From positions 1 to 9,989 of the forward strand of contig DFES01000010.1 in the NCBI GenBank assembly GCA_002369175.1: a DNA stretch of 9,989 bases, written 5' to 3'. The DNA is from Selenomonadaceae bacterium UBA3796 (GTDB taxonomy: Bacteria > Bacillota > Negativicutes > Selenomonadales > Selenomonadaceae). The stretch's first letter is position 1. Each line of letters begins with the position of its first letter. The notes under the pieces are model-generated. The model saw nothing but the letters and a program-made list of their open reading frames with translations, did not search any database and was not told where the DNA came from. Below, one piece after another: positions 4,811-9,989 of this stretch. Both the position numbers and the translations under genes were made by a program.

Positions 4811-5674
4811 GTGGAGAAAGTCAAGGTAATGGTAGTGGACGATTCCAAGGTGAGTCGCGCCATGATCAAGGGCCATCTGGCCAAGACGAACTTCGAGGTT
4901 TGCGCTGAGGCGAAGAACGCTGCGGAGGCCGTAGCCCTCTATGAGGAAAATCGTCCCGGCATTATCACGATGGATATGAACCTTCCCGATGCAGATGGTA
5001 TCGAGTGCAGCCGCCGCATTCATGCCATCGATCCCGACGTGAAGATCGTTATGATAAGCGCCATGAAGGATGCCAGCCTGGTGGCTACGGGACGTGAGGC
5101 AGGGATCAGCGCCTTTTTGCAGAAACCCATCAGCACGAATGACCTCATTGACACCATGATGGTGCTTTGTCAGAATAAGGTGGGGAAGATTGCGGTCTTG
5201 AGGGAGTCCTATGCCAAGGCTTTCGTGCGCGCTCTGCAGCAGGGCATTTTCAGCATGATCGGTGTGCACAGCGAAGTGTCCTTGGAGCTGGATGACCGCC
5301 GTTTCCTCGATGTCAGCGGTATTGCTGTCATCATTGGTCTTACCGGGTTCCCCATGGGTCGTGCGATTGTCTATATGGATGTGGATACCATGAACAAATT
5401 TTCCGCCATCATGCTGAACAAGGATGATCCTGCCGGGCTTGAGGAAGACGAGGCCAGCGATACGGTGGAGGAAGCTGCAAATATCATGGTGGGACGCGGA
5501 GTATCGAATATCAATGATGTATTCAAGGACAAAGAGATGCGCATCACTCCTCCGGGCACTATCTATGGAACGAATATTCGCATTGCAAGCCCGAAACTCA
5601 CTACTTTCAGGATTACGGCAGAAACCAGGATTGGCAAGATATATCTGAATGTTGGATTTGCGGAAGGAGAATGA
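4811..5674 (+). CDS. Response regulator fused to a CheX-like phosphatase domain
   Basis: The N-terminal receiver (about 1-120) has the full phosphorylation set: Asp10 and Asp11, phosphoacceptor Asp55 in TMDMNLPDADG, Ser83 and Lys105-Pro106. The rest (about 125-287) is a CheC/CheX/FliY-type domain with the E-x-x-N motif (Glu221-Asn224 in EEAANIM) that in this family hydrolyses CheY phosphate. There is no DNA-binding or GGDEF output domain, so a role in cytoplasmic chemotaxis signalling is likely. It could remove phosphate from CheY, from its own receiver, or be switched on by phosphorylation. I prefer GTG 4811, 5 nt after AGGTGA (4800-4805); GTG 4802, three codons earlier, is possible but its SD is poorly spaced. 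It is followed after 4 nt by a stand-alone CheX of the same fold, so the two form an operon. No kinase or receptor gene is in view. Confidence 0.92.
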   Translation: MEKVKVMVVDDSKVSRAMIKGHLAKTNFEVCAEAKNAAEAVALYEENRPGIITMDMNLPDADGIECSRRIHAIDPDVKIVMISAMKDASLVATGREAGISAFLQKPISTNDLIDTMMVLCQNKVGKIAVLRESYAKAFVRALQQGIFSMIGVHSEVSLELDDRRFLDVSGIAVIIGLTGFPMGRAIVYMDVDTMNKFSAIMLNKDDPAGLEEDEASDTVEEAANIMVGRGVSNINDVFKDKEMRITPPGTIYGTNIRIASPKLTTFRITAETRIGKIYLNVGFAEGE

Positions 5675-5678
5675 TGAG

Positions 5679-6143
5679 ATGGATGCGAAATTAGTGAATC
5701 CTTTCGTTGATGCATTTACATCTGTCATGCCGCAGATGGGCTTTCAGGAGCCGAAGAGGACAAAGCTTTACGTAAGAGAAAAGAACGCAGTGAGCAGGGG
5801 CGTTTCTGTCATTGTGGGCTTCACGAAGCAGATTCGCGGCAATGTGGTTTACAATATGTCGGTGGATACAGCGAAATTCATCGCATCGACCATGATGATG
5901 GGCATGCCCGTTAATGATTTTGATACCATGGCGCAGAGTGCCATATCGGAGATGTCGAACATGCTTACGGCCAATGCCGCGACGAATCTTACGGGAATGG
6001 GATTTGAGGTGGATATTTCCACCCCGAGCTTGACCATCGGCGAGAACTTCCAGGTCAAGATCAGTGATACCCAGTATCTTACGGTGGAGATGGATCTCGG
6101 CGGTCAGGTTGTGGAGCTTGACATTGCTGTGGATCAGCAATAG
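5679..6143 (+). CDS. cheX: CheX-family chemotaxis phosphatase
   Basis: CheX removes the phosphoryl group from CheY-P to reset flagellar signalling in bacteria without CheZ. The 154-residue product is a normal CheX length. The E-x-x-N active motif is Glu91-Asn94 in SEMSNML. Segments such as RGVSVIVGFTK and YNMSVDTAKF align by eye with SGIAVIIGLTG and YMDVDTMNKF of the upstream fusion protein, so the two are paralogues. ATG 5679 was chosen because AAGGAG (5664-5669) is 9 nt away; an earlier in-frame start at 5649 lies inside the upstream gene. Only 4 nt separate it from that gene's stop, and the SD lies within it, consistent with coupled translation. A bidirectional terminator follows. Confidence 0.92.
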   Translation: MDAKLVNPFVDAFTSVMPQMGFQEPKRTKLYVREKNAVSRGVSVIVGFTKQIRGNVVYNMSVDTAKFIASTMMMGMPVNDFDTMAQSAISEMSNMLTANAATNLTGMGFEVDISTPSLTIGENFQVKISDTQYLTVEMDLGGQVVELDIAVDQQ

Positions 6144-6161
6144 AAGATTACCCTATACGTA

Positions 6162-6198
6162 AAAAAGGGCTGACGCGAAATCTGCGGCAGCCTTTTTT
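6162..6198. terminator. Bidirectional intrinsic terminator
   Basis: Positions 6162-6172 (five A, then GGGCTG) pair with 6188-6198 (CAGCC, then six T) in an 11-bp stem with one G-U pair and a 15-nt loop. The T-run on one strand and the A-run on the other let it serve both cheX and the convergent yihY gene. Confidence 0.9.
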
Positions 6199-6226
6199 AT
6201 CGGAACGTGCGCTTGGAGGCGGATGG

Positions 6227-7153
6227 TCATTCTGCCGGATGGGCGTTCTGTATTTCCTGTATGGTGCGGCGAAGCTCCATTTCACTCAAGGCCATCAAAA
6301 ACTCGATGCCGTAGATGATAAAACTCACGATGAACTTGAACCAGATGAAGAGGGCAAACAGGCCGAAGAGGGAACCGTAGGCGATTCCCATATCCGGAAC
6401 CAGGAGCATGCACCAACTGTAAATGCCTGTGACGGCCTGCCACAGGCAGGTCACCATGAAAGCTGTGAGGGCTGCCTGGCGGAAAGGCGGCGTGTAGGAG
6501 TGGGGGGCAAAGATGTAAAAGAACGTAAGCCAGACCACCAGTACAGCGAAGGGAACGAGGATGCGCAGAATGTTCCATAGGGCGAGGAAGGCGGCAGGCA
6601 GACCGGTGGTTTCGTCGAGATAGTAGACGACACTGTTGCCGAAAACCGGAAGCCCCAGGGAGAAAAAGATAACAAGCATGAGGCCGAAGGTGAAGATAAT
6701 GCCCTTGGCGTATACCAGGAGGTTGTGGCTTGTGTCCCGTGCCATCGCTTCTGTCTGTGCATAATCCAGGCTGTCTGTGGCTCGTGTGAGTATGACAAGC
6801 CCCTGGACAAAGCTGTACATGGAGAAGAGGCCTGTCACCCACATCCAGAGGGAGCTGCGGGCAGCCATGATCCGCTTGATATCGCCGATGATGGGACCGG
6901 CCATACGATCCGGAAGGTAGTAGGCGACAATGCCGTAAAGGGCATCCACCTGTGAGGCCATGACGAAGAGCATGAGGTTTACCGTGAAAACCAAAAAGGG
7001 AAGGAAGCCCAGGAGAAAGTAATAGGTGGTACCGGAAGCCATGTCGAACCAGCTTGAGATGCGGTGGTAATCCGAAAATCGCCGATAGAAAAAAAGAATG
7101 GTCTGCCATAGGGGCGCCGTGCGTTTCAGCACGCTTTGCACCAGCCTGTCCAT
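6227..7153 (-). CDS. yihY: YihY/BrkB-family inner membrane protein
   Basis: This is a polytopic membrane protein of 308 residues, the usual size for the YihY/UPF0761 (BrkB-related) family. Six hydrophobic segments are visible, roughly 44-66, 100-122, 148-170, 190-215, 226-248 and 256-282, with both ends predicted cytoplasmic. Family-like features include SGTTYYFLLGFLPFL in the first segment, APHSYTPPFRQA before the fifth, and AYGSLFGLFALFIWF in the last. The biochemical function is unproven; old ribonuclease BN and 'virulence factor' labels are not reliable. The start at 7153 is supported by AGGGAG on the minus strand (about 7162-7167, 8-nt spacing). The frame stays open to 7348, but the upstream ATGs lack a good SD. 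It converges on cheX and diverges from argS, so it is probably monocistronic. Confidence 0.92.
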   Translation of the reverse strand: MDRLVQSVLKRTAPLWQTILFFYRRFSDYHRISSWFDMASGTTYYFLLGFLPFLVFTVNLMLFVMASQVDALYGIVAYYLPDRMAGPIIGDIKRIMAARSSLWMWVTGLFSMYSFVQGLVILTRATDSLDYAQTEAMARDTSHNLLVYAKGIIFTFGLMLVIFFSLGLPVFGNSVVYYLDETTGLPAAFLALWNILRILVPFAVLVVWLTFFYIFAPHSYTPPFRQAALTAFMVTCLWQAVTGIYSWCMLLVPDMGIAYGSLFGLFALFIWFKFIVSFIIYGIEFLMALSEMELRRTIQEIQNAHPAE

Positions 7154-7336
7154 CTTGCTCACTCCCTTTGTGGATGGACGGACATCATTTCCGCCCATCA
7201 TCCTATGTTGGATATTCGTTGTTTGTCCGGAAATTTCCTGCTGGTGTAAAACCTCATTCGGATTTAGGATCATCCATTGTTCCATCTGTAGGCAGATGCC
7301 GGGGGCGGTTTTTCCGGTACAATATTTGAAACAAAT

Positions 7337-7366
7337 CTGGCAAAACATGAATAATTGCGTTATACT
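7337..7366 (+). promoter_or_regulatory. Probable promoter of the argS operon
   Basis: TATACT (7361-7366) matches 5 of 6 -10 bases and CTGGCA (7337-7342) matches 4 of 6 -35 bases, with an 18-bp spacer. Transcription would begin near 7373, leaving a leader of about 115 nt before argS. Confidence 0.45.
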
Positions 7367-7399
7367 AGAAGGAGGATTTCTAAAATTTGTTTATGAACA

Positions 7400-7445
7400 G
7401 TTCCTGAGATACCGCGGACGGCATTGACAAACGGGAACGGTTTTT
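7400..7445 (+). terminator. Terminator-like structure in the argS leader
   Basis: GTTCCT (7400-7405) can pair with GGGAAC (7433-7438, one G-U), or ACCG (7411-7414) with CGGT (7438-7441). A run of five T (7441-7445) follows. The two pairings exclude each other, which is the arrangement expected of an attenuator, but both stems are short. It sits 40 nt upstream of the argS start. Confidence 0.35.
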
Positions 7446-7486
7446 CCTTCGCGAGTATAGGAGAATGGCGTTAGGAGGATTTGGGA

Positions 7487-9142
7487 TTGGATATAAAGAC
7501 GACATTGGGGAATGCCATTGAGGAGGCGGCACGTTTAGCCATAGCAGACGGCGTTTTTCCGGAAGGGGAGATGGCAAAGGTCTCTCTGGAGGTTCCGCCG
7601 AAGAAAGAGTTCGGTGATTTTTCCACGAATTTCGCCATGCAGTCGGCGAAGGTGTTTCATATGAATCCGCGGAAGATTGCCGAAGAACTGGCAGGACGCA
7701 TAAAGGGAGATTGGCTGGAGCGCACGGAGATTGCGGGACCTGGTTTTCTGAATTTTTACTTAAAATCTAATGTGCTCTATGATTCCTTCCGGAAGATCTT
7801 TGAGGCCGGGGAGGCGTATGGGCAGCTGCCGGCGAAGGATACTGCGAGGATACAGGTGGAGTACGTGAGCGCCAACCCGACGGGACTGCTTCATGTGGGA
7901 CATGGGCGCGGGGCTGCGGCAGGGAGCGCGTTGGTGAATCTCCTGCGGGCGGCAGGGTATCCTGTGGTGAGTGAGTATTATATCAACGATGCGGGAAATC
8001 AGATGGATCATTTGGCCATGTCCGTGAATGCACGTTACCTGGAACTTCTGGGAAAGACGGTGCAGTTTCCGGAGGATGGCTATCGTGGCGCGGATATCAT
8101 CGATACGGCGAAGCGCATCATCAAAAGAGATGGGGATAAATACCTTGCGATGGATGAGACGGAGCGTCTCTCCATCTTCAAGGATCTTGCCTATCAGGAG
8201 AAATTGGCTGCGCTGAAGGAGGATCTGGAGGCATTCCATGTGACCTTTGATGAGTGGTTCAGCGAGCGGACCCTGCATCCGGAGGCAATCCGGGAGGTTG
8301 TGGAGACTTTGCGGGAAAGCGGGAATATTTACGAGGAAGGAGGGGCGCTCTGGCTGAAATCCACTGCCTACGGAGATGACAAGGATCGGGTCGTCATTCG
8401 CGACAATGGGGTTCCCACCTATCTGGCGGCAGATATTGCCTATCACCGCAATAAGTTCCAGCGCGGCTTCGGCAAGCTCATCAATATTTGGGGTGCCGAT
8501 CATCACGGTTATGTTTGCCGGGTAAAAGCGGCAATGTCGGCTCTGGGATACGATGCGTCCCGTCTGGAAGTGCTGCTCCTTCAGATGGTCAGCCTTTACC
8601 GCGGCGGGGAACTGGTGAAGATGTCAAAGCGCACGGGGGAGAGCGTTACACTGAATGAACTCATGGAGGAAGTCGGGACGGATGCTGCCCGTTATTTCTT
8701 CCTGATGCGTTCCCTGGACAGTCAGCTGGATTTCGACCTGGATCTCGCCAAGACACAGTCCAATGAGAATCCCGTTTACTACATCCAGTATGCCCATGCA
8801 CGCATTTGCAGCATTCAGCGACAGGTGGAGGAGATCGGGCTGGGTCTTTCGGATTCCCCGAGGTTGGAACTCCTCACGGATGAAACGGAAACAGATCTTA
8901 TCAAAAAAATTGAGGAATACACGGAGGAAGTGGATCGGGCAGCGGCAGAATATGCGCCGCAGCGGATTGCGCGGTACGCATATGATATTTCCAGCCTGTT
9001 CCACAGCTTCTACAATAAATGCCGCATCATGGGAGTTGAGAGGGAGCTTGCAGAAGCCCGCCTTGCTCTCGTGTCGGTTGCGGCTCACGTCATACGGCAT
9101 TCCTTGGGGATTCTCGGCGTATCGGCGCCGGAAAAGATGTGA
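7487..9142 (+). CDS. argS: Arginyl-tRNA synthetase
   Basis: The enzyme charges tRNA-Arg with arginine in the cytoplasm and is essential for translation. The 551 residues form a full class I ArgRS: an N-terminal Add1-type domain (about 1-115), the HIGH motif as HVGH (136-139) after EYVSANPTGLL, a Rossmann catalytic core with INIWGADHHGYV (333-344), the KMSKS loop as KMSKRTGES (378-386), and a C-terminal DALR anticodon-binding helical bundle (about 430-551). The start is probably TTG 7487, because AGGAGG (7473-7478) is 8 nt away; the in-frame TTG at 7481 is only 2 nt from the SD and no ATG fits. A TTG start may keep initiation modest. The stop is 26 nt before the delta-subunit gene, so argS, rpoE and pyrG probably share a transcript. 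The leader holds a possible attenuator. Confidence 0.97.
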   Translation: MDIKTTLGNAIEEAARLAIADGVFPEGEMAKVSLEVPPKKEFGDFSTNFAMQSAKVFHMNPRKIAEELAGRIKGDWLERTEIAGPGFLNFYLKSNVLYDSFRKIFEAGEAYGQLPAKDTARIQVEYVSANPTGLLHVGHGRGAAAGSALVNLLRAAGYPVVSEYYINDAGNQMDHLAMSVNARYLELLGKTVQFPEDGYRGADIIDTAKRIIKRDGDKYLAMDETERLSIFKDLAYQEKLAALKEDLEAFHVTFDEWFSERTLHPEAIREVVETLRESGNIYEEGGALWLKSTAYGDDKDRVVIRDNGVPTYLAADIAYHRNKFQRGFGKLINIWGADHHGYVCRVKAAMSALGYDASRLEVLLLQMVSLYRGGELVKMSKRTGESVTLNELMEEVGTDAARYFFLMRSLDSQLDFDLDLAKTQSNENPVYYIQYAHARICSIQRQVEEIGLGLSDSPRLELLTDETETDLIKKIEEYTEEVDRAAAEYAPQRIARYAYDISSLFHSFYNKCRIMGVERELAEARLALVSVAAHVIRHSLGILGVSAPEKM

Positions 9143-9168
9143 CAATCGAAGGGAAGGGAGTTTTTACG

Positions 9169-9504
9169 GTGGATTTTGTGGCAAGCTCAGAGGCGGATGT
9201 GGCCTATTACATATTAAGCCAAAAAGGCGAGACAATGTACTATAAGGATCTGGTGCTGGAAGTTATCGAGAAGAAGCAAAAATCGGTGCAGTCTCTTTCG
9301 GCGGCGATTTCCGAGGTGTATACGCATATCAACATGGACAGCAGATTCCATTATGAGGGAGAGGGCAAGTGGGGGCTTGTGGAATGGATGCCTCCGGAGG
9401 TGAAGCGTTCCCATGCTTCTTCGCGGGCTGCCGCTGCCGGCGGCAAGGGGGCGACAAAGGCCAGCCGCCGCAAGGAGAAGCTCTTTGAGAGCATACAGGA
9501 ATAA
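9169..9504 (+). CDS. rpoE: RNA polymerase delta subunit-like protein (HARE-HTH)
   Basis: Delta is a Firmicutes accessory subunit that binds RNA polymerase and promotes its recycling. Residues about 8-74 form the HARE-HTH domain, with typical landmarks AYYILSQKGETMYYKDL, an SAAISEVYTHINMDSRF helix-turn and the closing GKWGLVEW. The protein is 111 residues. The roughly 35-residue tail (76-111) is rich in Lys, Arg and Ala, where the Bacillus protein has a long polyacidic tail. GTG 9169 was chosen because AAGGGAG (9154-9160) is 8 nt away; a GTG at 9139 overlaps the argS stop and lacks a good SD. The position directly before pyrG matches the conserved rpoE-pyrG order in Bacillus, which supports the call. 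It is possible that this protein has diverged in function given its tail. Confidence 0.85.
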   Translation: MDFVASSEADVAYYILSQKGETMYYKDLVLEVIEKKQKSVQSLSAAISEVYTHINMDSRFHYEGEGKWGLVEWMPPEVKRSHASSRAAAAGGKGATKASRRKEKLFESIQE

Positions 9505-9522
9505 GGGCGGGAGGATAGAGCG

Positions 9523-9989
9523 ATGGCAAAGTATATTTTTGTTACCGGCGGTGTGGTGTCTTCACTGGGAAAGGGGATCACGGCGGCATCTCTTGGGCGC
9601 CTTCTCCGAAACCGTGGCATCAAGGTCACGATCCAGAAATTCGATCCCTACATCAACATTGATCCCGGTACCATGAGCCCGTATCAGCATGGAGAGGTAT
9701 TTGTCACGGATGACGGCGCGGAGACGGATTTGGATCTGGGACATTATGAGCGCTTTATCGACATCAACCTGACGAAGAATTCCAATATCACGACAGGAAA
9801 GGTATACTGGTCTGTTCTCAACAAGGAACGCAAGGGAGATTACCTGGGAAGCACCGTGCAGGTCATTCCCCATATCACCAATGAAATCAAGCAGCGCGTC
9901 TATGATGTGGCATCTGCTGACGGAGCAGATGTGGTTATTACGGAAATCGGCGGCACGGTGGGAGATATTGAGAGCCAGCCTTTTTTGGA
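9523..9989 (+). CDS. pyrG: CTP synthase, N-terminal part (cut by window end)
   Basis: CTP synthase converts UTP to CTP using ATP and glutamine-derived ammonia. Only the first 155 residues are present, within the amidoligase (synthetase) domain; the glutamine amidotransferase domain would lie beyond the window. Diagnostic features are TGGVVSSLGKGI with the P-loop lysine (Lys17), FDPYINIDPGTMSPYQHGEV (40-59), DDGAETDLDLGHYERF with Mg-ligand Asp71, and TEIGGTVGDIES with Glu141. The start ATG 9523 follows GGGAGG (9509-9514) by 8 nt. It lies 18 nt after the delta-subunit gene and is probably co-transcribed with it. The frame is intact to the last base. Confidence 0.97.
   Translation, partial: MAKYIFVTGGVVSSLGKGITAASLGRLLRNRGIKVTIQKFDPYINIDPGTMSPYQHGEVFVTDDGAETDLDLGHYERFIDINLTKNSNITTGKVYWSVLNKERKGDYLGSTVQVIPHITNEIKQRVYDVASADGADVVITEIGGTVGDIESQPFL

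Larger units (their letters stand above)
7154..7486. other. Divergent intergenic region between yihY and argS
   Basis: These 333 bp contain no convincing gene. They hold a perfect small hairpin (CATCTG 7283-7288 with CAGATG 7293-7298), a GC-rich block followed by T5 (about 7299-7315), a probable argS promoter (7337-7366), an SD-like AAGGAGG with no usable start after it (7369-7375), and a terminator-like structure with T5 (7400-7445). I see no clear promoter for yihY. Confidence 0.6.

Noticed and set aside
4781..5728. 315-codon minus-strand frame opposite the REC-CheX gene
   Set aside because: Antisense shadow of a gene with intact catalytic motifs on the plus strand.

Overview
The window reads as chromosomal DNA of an anaerobic, flagellated, diderm Firmicute of the Negativicutes, most like Selenomonas or a relative. 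This is an inference from gene content, not a database match. The clues are an FeFe-hydrogenase maturase (HydF), an acetyl-CoA-type MetA, chemotaxis CheX phosphatases, exported proteins with Negativicutes-like signal peptides, and an argS - RNA polymerase delta - pyrG block of Firmicutes type. Nothing looks like a transposon, phage, CRISPR array, rRNA or tRNA. The genes are densely packed with clear Shine-Dalgarno (SD) sequences.

Layout. Positions 1-377 are AT-rich and mostly regulatory. They hold a perfect-consensus sigma-70 promoter (83-111) overlapped by an inverted repeat, a hairpin leader, and a micro-ORF (196-309) whose frame continues past a single UGA to 360. A 72-residue protein of uncertain family follows (378-596), then a strong terminator (653-680) only a few bases before hydF (705-1907). 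An exported protein (1975-2850) has its own likely promoter overlapping the hydF stop. An intrinsic terminator or attenuator (2890-2935) precedes metA (2967-3902), and a second small exported protein (3920-4540) follows metA closely.

Positions 4541-4810 are a non-coding, structured stretch. It leads into a two-gene chemotaxis unit: a response regulator fused to a CheX domain (4811-5674) and a stand-alone CheX (5679-6143). A bidirectional terminator (6162-6198) separates this from the convergent membrane protein gene yihY (7153-6227, minus strand). The 333-bp divergent region 7154-7486 leads into argS (7487-9142), an rpoE-like delta subunit gene (9169-9504) and the 5' part of pyrG (9523 to the window end). 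These last three are closely spaced and look like one operon.

Most of the window is housekeeping or sensory: hydrogenase cofactor assembly, methionine synthesis, adaptation of flagellar signalling, translation, transcription and CTP synthesis. The parts that deserve a second look are the front regulatory block with its UGA-interrupted micro-ORF and HPr-like small protein, the terminators placed just before hydF and metA, the REC-CheX fusion beside a lone CheX, and a delta subunit whose tail is basic instead of acidic.
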